Counted from the stretch's first letter, positions 1 to 6,560 are shown. The stretch: 7,176 nt of DNA from CAYXWM01 sp964468805 (GCA_964468805.1 CAYXWM010000089.1:1-7176), one strand, 5' to 3'. Notes: a model not told the origin generated them from the sequence alone. A program made the numbers and translations.

Positions 1-2
1 TG

Positions 3-1079
3 GGAGCGGTATGTGAATTTATAGACTCCCACACCTTGAAGATAGATGCAAGGAACATTAGCGATCACCGTGTTACCTATGAAGGAGTAAAAAAAATCCG
101 TGCCTCCTATTATCTTTTGGGAGCATTGCTTACCCGCTTTAAAAAAGCGGAAGTACCCTTGCCGGGCGGCTGTAACTTCGGCTCCAGACCCATTGATCAG
201 CATATAAAAGGTTTCGAAGCCTTGGGAGCAAAGGTTACCATAGAACACGGCACTGTAAAGGTTAATGCGGAAAAGTTGGTGGGTACACATATTTACCTTG
301 ATGTTGTATCTGTGGGATCTACCATTAATATAATGTTGGCCGCCGTTTTGGCAGAGGGTACTACCATTATAGAAAATGCCGCAAAAGAGCCCCATATTGT
401 CGATACAGCAAACTTCCTCAATATGATGGGTGCAAAAATCAAAGGTGCCGGAACGGAAGTTATACGAATAAAAGGCGTTGAAAAACTGCACGGTTGCGAA
501 TATACCATTATACCCGACCAAATAGAGGCCGGTACATACATGATAGCTTCAGCTATAACCGGCGGTGATGTTACCGTAAACAATCTTATACCGAAACATA
601 TGGATTCGCTCTCCGCTAAGTTAAGCGAAATGGGCTGTAAGATTTACGAAGGCGACGACTTTATTCGTGTGGTGGGCACGGAGAATCTTCACAATGTCCA
701 TGTTAAAACCATGACATATCCGGGTTTCCCTACGGACTTGCAACCGCAAATGGCTGCTCTGCTTTGTGTTGCTAAGGGACCGGGTATGATTACGGAAACG
801 GTTTGGGAAAATCGCTTTCAATATATTTGTGAACTTGCAAGGCTTGGTTGCAATATAGTTGTAGAAGGCAGAGTTGCAATGATTGAAGGCGACTGCAATC
901 TGACCGGTTCGGAAGTTTTTGCTACCGACCTTCGAGCGGGAGCGGCTTTGGTTATAGCCGGCCTGGCGGCAGAAGGAACCACCACCATAGGAAACGTAAA
1001 ATATATAGACAGAGGCTATGAGACTATAGAGCTTAAACTTGCCGGTTTGGGTGCAGATATAAGTCGAGTAACCGAATAA
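3..1079 (+). CDS. murA: UDP-N-acetylglucosamine 1-carboxyvinyltransferase (MurA), 5'-truncated by the window edge
   Basis: MurA transfers enolpyruvate from PEP to UDP-GlcNAc, the first committed step of peptidoglycan synthesis, in the cytoplasm. The frame is open to the left edge and encodes 358 residues before the TAA; the first codons read GAVCEFIDSHTLKIDARN, typical internal MurA sequence, so the TTG at 36 is not a start. About 60 N-terminal residues, with the Lys-Asn pair of the active site, lie outside. Visible family hallmarks are the catalytic loop LPGGCNFGSRPIDQH with the PEP-reactive Cys (codon 171-173, equivalent to E. coli Cys115, so the fosfomycin-sensitive type), the FPTDLQ motif with the catalytic Asp (735-737), the ATDLR arginine, and DRGYE near the C-terminus (Arg codon 1011-1013). 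Everything seen looks intact. Many Bacillota carry two paralogues (murAA and murAB/murZ); I cannot say which this is. A terminator lies about 57 bases downstream. Confidence 0.97.
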   Translation, partial: GAVCEFIDSHTLKIDARNISDHRVTYEGVKKIRASYYLLGALLTRFKKAEVPLPGGCNFGSRPIDQHIKGFEALGAKVTIEHGTVKVNAEKLVGTHIYLDVVSVGSTINIMLAAVLAEGTTIIENAAKEPHIVDTANFLNMMGAKIKGAGTEVIRIKGVEKLHGCEYTIIPDQIEAGTYMIASAITGGDVTVNNLIPKHMDSLSAKLSEMGCKIYEGDDFIRVVGTENLHNVHVKTMTYPGFPTDLQPQMAALLCVAKGPGMITETVWENRFQYICELARLGCNIVVEGRVAMIEGDCNLTGSEVFATDLRAGAALVIAGLAAEGTTTIGNVKYIDRGYETIELKLAGLGADISRVTE

Positions 1080-1091
1080 TTTTCATAATTA

Positions 1092-1124
1092 TACTAATTC
1101 CTATGTTTAAAATGGAATCAGTAT
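1092..1124. repeat. Short copy of a palindromic intergenic repeat
   Basis: TACTAATTCC (1092-1101) faces GGAATCAGTA (1114-1123), forming an imperfect stem with one A-C mismatch around a short AT-rich loop. The same two blocks occur in the large palindrome at 6398-6529: TACTAATTCC at 6417-6426, and TGTTTAAAATGGAATCA identically at 1104-1120 and 6495-6511. Here the two halves are directly joined, as if the interior of the long form had been lost. It sits between the murA stop and the murA terminator. Confidence 0.6.
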
Positions 1125-1135
1125 ATATTATAACT

Positions 1136-1162
1136 TGCGGAAGATTCTGTCTCCGCATTTTT
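1136..1162 (+). terminator. Intrinsic terminator downstream of murA
   Basis: TGCGGA (1136-1141) pairs with TCCGCA (1152-1157). Past a bulged A the stem continues with GA/TC, leaving a five-base loop, and a run of five T (1158-1162) follows. This is a compact GC-containing stem plus U tract as expected for a Rho-independent terminator, and it should separate murA transcription from the next gene. Confidence 0.75.
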
Positions 1163-1163
1163 G

Positions 1164-1184
1164 TATAATTTGAGGGATTATAAT
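1164..1184 (+). promoter_or_regulatory. Candidate -10 elements for the 173-residue protein gene
   Basis: Two perfect TATAAT hexamers lie at 1164-1169 and 1179-1184, just after the murA terminator and 40 to 60 bases before the next start codon. No convincing -35 box sits 16-18 bases upstream of either, because that space is occupied by the terminator stem or T run. In AT-rich DNA such hexamers arise by chance, so the call is tentative, but a promoter here fits a gene following a terminator. Confidence 0.3.
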
Positions 1185-1227
1185 TTCCTGTTTAAGGAAC
1201 AACAGGACAATTTTAAGGAGGAATTCA

Positions 1228-1749
1228 ATGTTTAAGAAAAAATACACCTATTTAGTTATTGCTGTTGCCGCTATTGCTTTGGTTTTTATCAGCACAGTTT
1301 TTGCCAACCCTCCTTCGCCGGGCGCTGAACAAGACCCGTTGGTTTCTAAAAGTTATGTAGATAACCTTGTTGCCGATGCGATAAAAATAGCTTCGGGAAC
1401 AAATGCTACCGGGGGGTCGTCTATAGATATGGACAGAATAATTTCCGAGGTTAAAAGCGAATTGAGCAAAACCTCTGTAGAAGCTTATGTTCCGGTAAAT
1501 GCAACCAAAGGACAAACCATTATCGGTCACGAAGGCACGGAAATAATTCTAAGAAGCGGAAAAGCAACAGCACTTTGCCCCGAAAGCAACGGTGTTGTTA
1601 ATGTATCTTCCGGAAGCGACCTGTTAAACGGTGCCGAAGTTAAGGCAAACAATCTTTTGATTGTTCCCAGATATGACGGCAGAGGCGTTTATGTAACAAG
1701 CAACGATGCATGGTTTTTAATTAAAGGAGGTTATGATAAGACCAATTAA
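1228..1749 (+). CDS. Secreted or membrane-anchored conserved-type protein of unknown function
   Basis: 173 residues, start fixed by AAGGAGG at 1215-1221, six bases before the ATG. Residues 1-26 look like a signal peptide: a lysine-rich n-region (FKKK), a hydrophobic core at about 8-25, and a VFA|N site suited to signal peptidase I; it could instead remain as a membrane anchor. A Pro/Gly stretch leads to DPLVSKSYVDNLV (36-48), then a predicted helical stretch (about 68-83). The C-terminal part (about 86-169) is beta-rich and glycine-containing, with GTEIILRSGKAT (103-114), LLIVPRYDGRGV (143-154) and a final WFLIKGGYD. From memory, uncharacterised Clostridia and Bacilli proteins share the DPLV-KSYV segment and the EIILRSG...PR-DGRG...KGGY pattern; no activity is known to me. 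There are no obvious catalytic residues; a small extracytoplasmic structural or binding domain is a guess. It lies between terminators, so probably forms its own transcript. Six G at 1411-1416 encode a Gly-Gly linker. Confidence 0.85.
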   Translation: MFKKKYTYLVIAVAAIALVFISTVFANPPSPGAEQDPLVSKSYVDNLVADAIKIASGTNATGGSSIDMDRIISEVKSELSKTSVEAYVPVNATKGQTIIGHEGTEIILRSGKATALCPESNGVVNVSSGSDLLNGAEVKANNLLIVPRYDGRGVYVTSNDAWFLIKGGYDKTN

Positions 1750-1756
1750 ACTTTTT

Positions 1757-1794
1757 AACATTAAGAACAATAAACTTACAAATAATTTAATGTT
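1757..1794. repeat. AT-rich inverted repeat after the 173-residue protein gene
   Basis: AACATTAA (1757-1764) and TTAATGTT (1787-1794) are perfect 8-base inverted arms around a 22-base spacer. All-AT pairing with one C-G makes it weak. It lies just upstream of a better terminator and may be incidental. Confidence 0.3.
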
Positions 1795-1804
1795 TTATTA
1801 TTTA

Positions 1805-1837
1805 ATAGGGAGAGATAATTCTTTCCCTATAATTTTT
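1805..1837 (+). terminator. Intrinsic terminator downstream of the 173-residue protein gene
   Basis: ATAGGGAGAG (1805-1814) pairs with CTTTCCCTAT (1821-1830), a 10-base stem with one G-U pair and a six-base loop, followed by AATTTTT. The position, 55 bases past the stop codon, fits a Rho-independent terminator separating this gene from the glycosidase gene. Confidence 0.7.
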
Positions 1838-1843
1838 AAATCC

Positions 1844-1881
1844 ACATCTTTCCTATCCGATGTATTCCCTTAGAAAGATGT
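1844..1881. repeat. Perfect 9-base inverted repeat in the leader of the glycosidase gene
   Basis: ACATCTTTC (1844-1852) and GAAAGATGT (1873-1881) are exact reverse complements separated by 20 bases. The repeat lies between the preceding terminator and the ribosome binding site at 1901-1908. It could be a leader hairpin or a binding site for a dimeric regulator; no T run follows, so it is not an obvious terminator. Confidence 0.4.
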
Positions 1882-1900
1882 CTACCCACAATTACAAAAG

Positions 1901-1908
1901 AGAAGGTG
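1901..1908 (+). promoter_or_regulatory. Ribosome binding site that fixes the start of the glycosidase gene
   Basis: AGAAGGTG matches AGGAGGTG at seven of eight bases and ends five bases before the ATG at 1914. The alternative in-frame ATG at 1860 has no such site and would place 18 polar residues before the signal peptide. Confidence 0.75.
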
Positions 1909-1913
1909 TATAC

Positions 1914-4646
1914 ATGAAAGCCTTGCTAAAGCTTTTTATTGTTTTTGTACTCCTATGTACTTCTGTACAAAACGTGTTTGCGGCTACATATTATGAAAAG
2001 GTTAAAACAGAAAACATTTCAAAGAACATGACCTACGAATCTGCAAGAACAGTAACAGATAAAGGTTTGCTGGACATATTCGTACTGAAAGTACCGCTGA
2101 AAGACCCTTACATAAAAGTAAAACCCACAATTTCAAATTCAAGCTACGGATTAAAAGAAACTTTATCAAAGCTGTTGGTTTCTAACGGTGCCATTGCAGG
2201 GGTAAACGGTGACTTTTTCGATATGGCAGGCACCCATTCCAATCCTGTAGGTTCTCTTATTATTGACGGAGAACTGATTTCCGCCGATATAGCCAACAAT
2301 ATGTCTAGCCCTTATTACGGAACTTTTATGTTGGACAAGAATTCCAACCCCTTTATCGATTATGTTAAATTCGACATAAACACAAAATTCAACGGATACA
2401 ACATACATATAGCGGCTTATAACGAAGTATCGGATATGTCCTTTCCGGTGGTGGTTAATAACATAGCCATGAAAAATACAAGTTCTTTGGATACCAAGTT
2501 TCCCGGTCTTGCCAAGATAGTTGTACAAAACGGTAAGGTTACGGAAACGGTAAGAGGAACCACTGTAGAAGTACCGGCTGACGGATATTTGGTACTTATG
2601 AACACCAAAGCGGCGGATGCACATTTTCCCAACATTGCTCCCGGTCATCAAGCCGAGCTTTCCATAACAGCAAACGTTAACCACAATGAATTGCAGACTG
2701 CCATAGGCGGTGCCGGACGTATATTAAAAGACGGTGCGGTTGTGGCAGACACCGGTTTTGTACCTTCCGGTCGTCAACCCCGTACAGCCGTAGGCTATAA
2801 TAAAGACGGCACACAATTGATTTTAATGGTTGTAGACGGACGTACTCATTCCGTAGGCGCAACTCATGATGAAATCGGTCAACTTTTACTGAAATACGGT
2901 GCTTACAACGCCATGCACTTTGACGGCGGCGGCTCCAGTGCCATGGGAATAAGAACTCCGGAAGCATCACAACCTACCTTGGTAAACGCTCCTCAAGGCG
3001 GAGAACGTCGTATTTTAAATGCCTTGGGTATATATAAAGAGTCCCCGACCGGACAGTTATCCCAGATAATTCTCAAACCCCGAAGCAACAAGGTTTTCAA
3101 CAATACGGGCGTACCCGTAGAAATTATAGGTGCTGACGATTACTACAACAAGGTTGCTGTACCTCAAGATCAATTTGCGGTTGCTTTTTCTGACCAAAAC
3201 GGTAAATTCAGTAACGGTATGTTCTATCCGTCCATACCCGGAAAAATTGATTTTACCGCAAGTTACTCCGGATTTAATGCAAGCACTCAAATAACCTCCA
3301 TGAAACTTGCAGCTTTGACTCCCAACGTTTCTTCCGTCAAAACCGGAGTAGGCGTAAAAACCGATTTAAGTTTTAACGGCATCAGTGACAAGGGTGAAAA
3401 AGCTTACATATATAGCGGCATAAGTTACGAAATCTCACCGGCGGGCTTGGGACATATGGAAGGTAACAGCTTCGTTGCCGACCAATTGGGTGCCGGTTAC
3501 ATAAAAGCCTATTCGGGCGACGTGGTATACTACATAGATGTAAGCATAGGTTCTCAAACCAAGCAAATTAATAACTTGGACGGAAACTTGCCCGTTAAAT
3601 TCCTGGGCTTCCCGGAAGGTGTACAAGGCAAAGCCGAATACACTTCACAAACCGTTAAAGAGGGAAGTAAAGCTTTGGAACTGAAATATCAGTTTGGCGT
3701 TTCGGAATCCACTCAAGCGGCTTATGCGGCTTTTGCAACTCCTTATACCCTAGCCGGAAATCCCTCACGTTTAAGTCTTTGGGTATATGGCGATAATTCA
3801 AACAGTTGGTTGCGTGCCAAACTTATCGACGCCAACAAAAAAGATATTACTTTGGATTTGGCAAGAGAAGTTAACTGGAGCAATTGGAAGCAGGTTTCCG
3901 TCAGTTTGCCGGCAGACGTACAATATCCTGTTGCTTTGGATAGAATTTATGTAGCAAGCCTTGCCGGAACTCCCGCAAAATCGGGAACTTTGGTGTTTGA
4001 CGATTTACAGGGTGATGTTGCCGGCACCAATCAAACCGTCGCTGTCCCCAAATCCTCAACCTTTGCAGACCCATTTAAAACAACTCTACCCGAAAAAGGT
4101 CAAGGCTTTGACATTACCATAGTAGGTAACATTAAAGCAGAGGAAGTACAACTTCCTTTGCAACAAAAAATACTCCAACGTTTGCAACAAAACACCTCAC
4201 TGGCTGTTGTTGCGGGTGTTTCCAATGAAATAAGCATAGGAACAAAATCTCTCCTTTGGAACGGCAGTTATTCCTATACGAAGCAAGATAACGTTGCCTT
4301 AATCAACGTAGCGGCCGGTAAAGGCGGTATAGTAGCTACAAACCCTGCCCAATGGGCAAGTTTGTTAAAGGATATTAAGGAGAGCAACGCCGAGCATGTA
4401 CTGATTATGACCGATTTAAGCCCCATCAGATACGCTCAAACCAAGGAATACGAGTTGCTCCAAGATGCCCTTACAGAGATAAATAAAAACATCTTTGTTA
4501 TCTCCACAGATGCCGCCCAAAATACCTTAAACGTCCGAGACGGTATTCGTTACATAAACATTAGCGGCATTAAACATGACCCGAAAATCCTCAGATTCAG
4601 AATTAACGGAAGCAATATTGCCTACGATTTTCAAGCAATAAATTAA
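1914..4646 (+). CDS. Exported multidomain phosphodiester glycosidase (NAGPA domain) protein
   Basis: 910 residues. The start at 1914 gives a clean signal peptide (MKALLKLFIVFVLLCTS..., likely cut after VFA at residue 23). Residues about 50-375 form a NAGPA domain (phosphodiester alpha-GlcNAcase family, Pfam PF09992). Landmarks are AGVNGDFFDMAG (95-106), the PVGSLIIDGEL strand, GRQPRTAVGYNKDGT (286-300) leading to MVVDGR, HFDGGGSSAM (335-344) and ERRILNALGIY (364-374). The family hydrolyses sugar phosphodiester bonds or acts on wall polymers and exopolysaccharide; the substrate here is unknown. Residues about 380-465 and 466-548 look like two Ig-like beta modules. Residues about 551-700 resemble a jelly-roll carbohydrate-binding module (LSLWVYGD 620-627, ending TLVFDDLQG). 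Residues about 728-910 resemble a metallophosphoesterase fold without clear metal ligands (inference). There is no LPXTG, SLH or other anchor, so it is probably released or held through its binding modules. It appears monocistronic, with terminator-like hairpins on both sides. Confidence 0.92.
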   Translation: MKALLKLFIVFVLLCTSVQNVFAATYYEKVKTENISKNMTYESARTVTDKGLLDIFVLKVPLKDPYIKVKPTISNSSYGLKETLSKLLVSNGAIAGVNGDFFDMAGTHSNPVGSLIIDGELISADIANNMSSPYYGTFMLDKNSNPFIDYVKFDINTKFNGYNIHIAAYNEVSDMSFPVVVNNIAMKNTSSLDTKFPGLAKIVVQNGKVTETVRGTTVEVPADGYLVLMNTKAADAHFPNIAPGHQAELSITANVNHNELQTAIGGAGRILKDGAVVADTGFVPSGRQPRTAVGYNKDGTQLILMVVDGRTHSVGATHDEIGQLLLKYGAYNAMHFDGGGSSAMGIRTPEASQPTLVNAPQGGERRILNALGIYKESPTGQLSQIILKPRSNKVFNNTGVPVEIIGADDYYNKVAVPQDQFAVAFSDQNGKFSNGMFYPSIPGKIDFTASYSGFNASTQITSMKLAALTPNVSSVKTGVGVKTDLSFNGISDKGEKAYIYSGISYEISPAGLGHMEGNSFVADQLGAGYIKAYSGDVVYYIDVSIGSQTKQINNLDGNLPVKFLGFPEGVQGKAEYTSQTVKEGSKALELKYQFGVSESTQAAYAAFATPYTLAGNPSRLSLWVYGDNSNSWLRAKLIDANKKDITLDLAREVNWSNWKQVSVSLPADVQYPVALDRIYVASLAGTPAKSGTLVFDDLQGDVAGTNQTVAVPKSSTFADPFKTTLPEKGQGFDITIVGNIKAEEVQLPLQQKILQRLQQNTSLAVVAGVSNEISIGTKSLLWNGSYSYTKQDNVALINVAAGKGGIVATNPAQWASLLKDIKESNAEHVLIMTDLSPIRYAQTKEYELLQDALTEINKNIFVISTDAAQNTLNVRDGIRYINISGIKHDPKILRFRINGSNIAYDFQAIN

Positions 4647-4690
4647 TTCCGTTACTTTGCAGTTTTTCTTGCACATACAGTTATTACTTT

Positions 4691-4713
4691 ATGAGGAAAC
4701 TTAGTTTCCTCAT
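4691..4713 (+). terminator. Perfect hairpin downstream of the glycosidase gene, probable terminator
   Basis: ATGAGGAAAC (4691-4700) and GTTTCCTCAT (4704-4713) are exact reverse complements around a three-base loop. An outer pair, ATTACTT (4683-4689) and AAGTAAT (4726-4732), could extend it. The T tract after the stem is short and broken (TTTGACTTT), so termination may be partial. It sits 45 bases past the stop codon. Confidence 0.6.
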
Positions 4714-4742
4714 TTGACTTTATAGAAGTAATTTGATACAAA
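4714..4742 (+). promoter_or_regulatory. Probable sigma-A-type promoter for the MurJ-like gene
   Basis: TTGACT (4714-4719) matches five of six -35 bases. A 17-base spacer leads to TACAAA (4737-4742), which matches four of six -10 bases and is preceded by TGA, an extended -10. Predicted transcripts would begin near 4749 and carry an untranslated leader of about 85 bases. The -35 box begins directly after the preceding hairpin. Confidence 0.5.
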
Positions 4743-4834
4743 CTTTTTTATAAGGTTTTCTCTCTCAAGGTATTATCCTTTGTAAAAGCAAAACTATTTT
4801 ATATTACAACGTCTATTGAAAGGCGAATTAAGCT

Positions 4835-6388
4835 ATGGAAACAAAAAACACCTCCAAAACGGTAATTTGGGTTACGGTTATTTCTCTGGTTGCCAGAATC
4901 TTGACTTTGGTCAGTTATCAAATGTATATGCCTGTCTACGGTGCAAAGGATATATCGTTAAATATATATTCCTATGCCCTTAACTTGCCCAACGTTATTT
5001 TTACCTGTATAGGAACCCTATTAACCACGGTGGTTATACCGGTCTATTCGGGACTGTTGGCTAAAGAGGATAAAAGTAAGGCAAAATCCTTTCTGGACGA
5101 TATACTTACCGTTTCAGGCACCTTTTTAATAGGTCTGGTGGGCATAGGAATGCTTATAGCTCCTTTTATAGTAAGCTTTTCGGCTTACGGTAAAGTACCT
5201 GCCCAATTTGACTATGCCGTCTATGCAACAAGAATACTTATGCCGGTCATGTTTTTTCATGGGCTTTGCTTTATTTTCCAAGGAATTTTACAATCCCACG
5301 GGAAATTTAAGCTTGTTGCCGCTGTATCCATTCCCACCAGTCTAACTACCATGATTTACATGATATTCTTCGGAAAACGCTTGGGTGTAGACGGTTTGCT
5401 TATAGCCACCCTAGTTGGTCTCTGTGCTCAATCCTTGATACTCCTACCGGCTGTTTTAAAAACGGGGTATCGTTATAAACCGTCCTTTAATTTAAAAAGT
5501 CCGGAGATTCGCAGTTGCTCAAAATTGATAGCACCGGTTTTATTGGGTGTAAGTGCTTATCAGATTAATACTTTATACAATGTGACGGTGGCATCGGACT
5601 TTAACGTGGTAACCCTGATGGTGAACGTGCAGGGTTTGCTTATTACATCGGTGCTTACCATAGTTTACTCCGCTACGGCGGTTTATTACCCTCGTTTGAC
5701 CGTTCATTGGGCATTGAATAATATAGACGAATTTAAAAAGTCTCTTTCCGAAATTATTTCCGGCTTGCTGTTTCTGCTTATTCCGGCTACCTTTGGGTTT
5801 ATTGCCGTAAGATACAGCCTGTTCAACTTAATCAGCCGCTGGGGCGAAGTTACCTGGGATGACATCTTACTTTCCGGGAATATGCTGGCATTATATGCCT
5901 TGGGAATATGGGCATTGGGGTTAAAGGAAGTTTTCGACAGAGCCTTTTATGCTCAGAAAAACGCCAAAGTTTCCGGTTTTGTGGGTCTTTTGATTATGGT
6001 TTCCAATATAGTGTTCAGTCTTTCCTTGCTGAATGTTTGCGGAGTTTTCGCCTTACCTCTTGCCTTTTCCTTATCAAGTTCCCTTGGGGTAAGTATTCTG
6101 ATTATTTTTATGTACAAAAAAATAGGCAGTTTGAACTGTCAACTTTTGAAGCATATAATAAAATGCACGGTTTCGGCGGCAATTATGTTTTTGTTTGTTA
6201 CGCTGATGCAATACCTTATTCAGCCTTTTGTAAATAACAGCTTACCATCAAGAGTCTTGGAATTGGGATTACCGGTACTTGTGGGTATAGCGGTGTATTT
6301 TATTGCGGTGTGTTTATTTAAAGTTAAGCACGGTCGGGATATGTTGGAAAAATTAAAAAGATTGTTACCTACAAGAAACAGGGTATAA
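4835..6388 (+). CDS. MurJ-like flippase of the MOP superfamily (MviN/MurJ family), divergent
   Basis: 517 residues, close to the usual MurJ length of about 510, and almost entirely hydrophobic with room for 13 to 14 membrane helices (from about residue 9 to 495). MurJ proteins move lipid II from the inner to the outer face of the cytoplasmic membrane; YtgP-type relatives also belong here. Family resemblance is seen in the first helix (LVARIL, 19-24), LNLPNVIFTCIGTLLTTVVIPVY (49-71, ends of the conserved block), YATRILMPVMFFHGLCFIFQGILQSHGKF-like sequence (130-158) and LIAPVLLGVSAYQIN (231-245). The first-helix Arg21 is kept, but arginines corresponding by eye to E. coli Arg24, Arg52 and Arg270 are not: positions 27, 56-57 and about 265 hold Ser, Phe-Thr and Val/Gln. 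It may flip lipid II by a variant mechanism or carry another lipid-linked glycan. The start is chosen from AAAGG at 4819-4823, with rather long spacing (11 bases). Its likely promoter is at 4714-4742; it converges on the VanW gene. Confidence 0.85.
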   Translation: METKNTSKTVIWVTVISLVARILTLVSYQMYMPVYGAKDISLNIYSYALNLPNVIFTCIGTLLTTVVIPVYSGLLAKEDKSKAKSFLDDILTVSGTFLIGLVGIGMLIAPFIVSFSAYGKVPAQFDYAVYATRILMPVMFFHGLCFIFQGILQSHGKFKLVAAVSIPTSLTTMIYMIFFGKRLGVDGLLIATLVGLCAQSLILLPAVLKTGYRYKPSFNLKSPEIRSCSKLIAPVLLGVSAYQINTLYNVTVASDFNVVTLMVNVQGLLITSVLTIVYSATAVYYPRLTVHWALNNIDEFKKSLSEIISGLLFLLIPATFGFIAVRYSLFNLISRWGEVTWDDILLSGNMLALYALGIWALGLKEVFDRAFYAQKNAKVSGFVGLLIMVSNIVFSLSLLNVCGVFALPLAFSLSSSLGVSILIIFMYKKIGSLNCQLLKHIIKCTVSAAIMFLFVTLMQYLIQPFVNNSLPSRVLELGLPVLVGIAVYFIAVCLFKVKHGRDMLEKLKRLLPTRNRV

Positions 6389-6397
6389 TTCAAAATA

Positions 6398-6529
6398 GGG
6401 ATTGGAAACTATTTTTTACTAATTCCATTTAAGATGAAGAACAAAAATAATCGTTTTCCTTGAACCGTTGGAAAAATCAATTATTTTTGTCCTCTGTTTA
6501 AAATGGAATCAATATTAGTTACCAATCCC
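6398..6529. repeat. Large nested palindrome between convergent genes; possible bidirectional terminator or MITE-like repeat
   Basis: This 132-base imperfect palindrome has four or more successive paired blocks: GGGATTGG (6398-6405) with CCAATCCC (6522-6529), AACTA (6407-6411) with TAGTT (6516-6520), ATTCCATTT (6422-6430) with AAATGGAAT (6501-6509), ACAAAAATAAT (6441-6451) with ATTATTTTTGT (6480-6490), and TTTTCC (6454-6459) with GGAAAA (6470-6475) around a ten-base loop. A run of four T follows on the plus strand and TATTTT on the minus strand, so it may end transcription from both converging genes. Its size exceeds a normal terminator, and a shorter relative exists at 1092-1124, suggesting a dispersed repeat. 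No target-site duplication or coding capacity is evident. Confidence 0.75.
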
Positions 6530-6560
6530 TTTTCCATGCTAACTTTCAATACAACAGTTT

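Noticed and set aside
36..38. TTG as the start of murA
   Set aside because: The frame is open to the window edge and the residues before the TTG are ordinary MurA sequence, so the gene begins outside the window.
1411..1416. Run of six G in the 173-residue protein gene as a phase-variation tract
   Set aside because: Six bases is short for a contingency tract and encodes a plausible Gly-Gly linker; the frame is intact on both sides.
1733..1873. 46-codon ORF (ATG at 1733) preceded by AAAGGAGG, overlapping the end of the 173-residue protein gene
   Set aside because: The GGAGG ends only two bases before the ATG, too close for good initiation, and the bases are dictated by the Lys-Gly-Gly codons of the upstream gene. 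The ORF runs through the terminator stem and has a random-looking composition.
1860..1913. Upstream ATG as the start of the glycosidase gene
   Set aside because: It lacks a ribosome binding site, lies inside the leader inverted repeat and would bury the signal peptide behind 18 polar residues; the ATG at 1914 has a good site and a clean signal peptide.
2166..2684. 172-codon antisense ORF within the glycosidase gene, and similar antisense ORFs elsewhere
   Set aside because: They are shadows of a clearly recognisable coding frame, with no ribosome binding site context or protein-family features.
4743..4834. Riboswitch in the leader of the MurJ-like gene
   Set aside because: The leader is short and AT-rich, and no known riboswitch core or stable multi-stem fold is recognisable.
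5908..6237. 109-codon plus-strand ORF inside the MurJ-like gene
   Set aside because: It is an alternative frame of a conserved membrane protein gene; its translation is aromatic- and cysteine-rich with no recognisable domain.
6389..6560. CRISPR array or transposon with coding capacity in the convergent intergenic region
   Set aside because: There is one nested palindrome, not regularly spaced direct repeats, and no ORF or target-site duplication.
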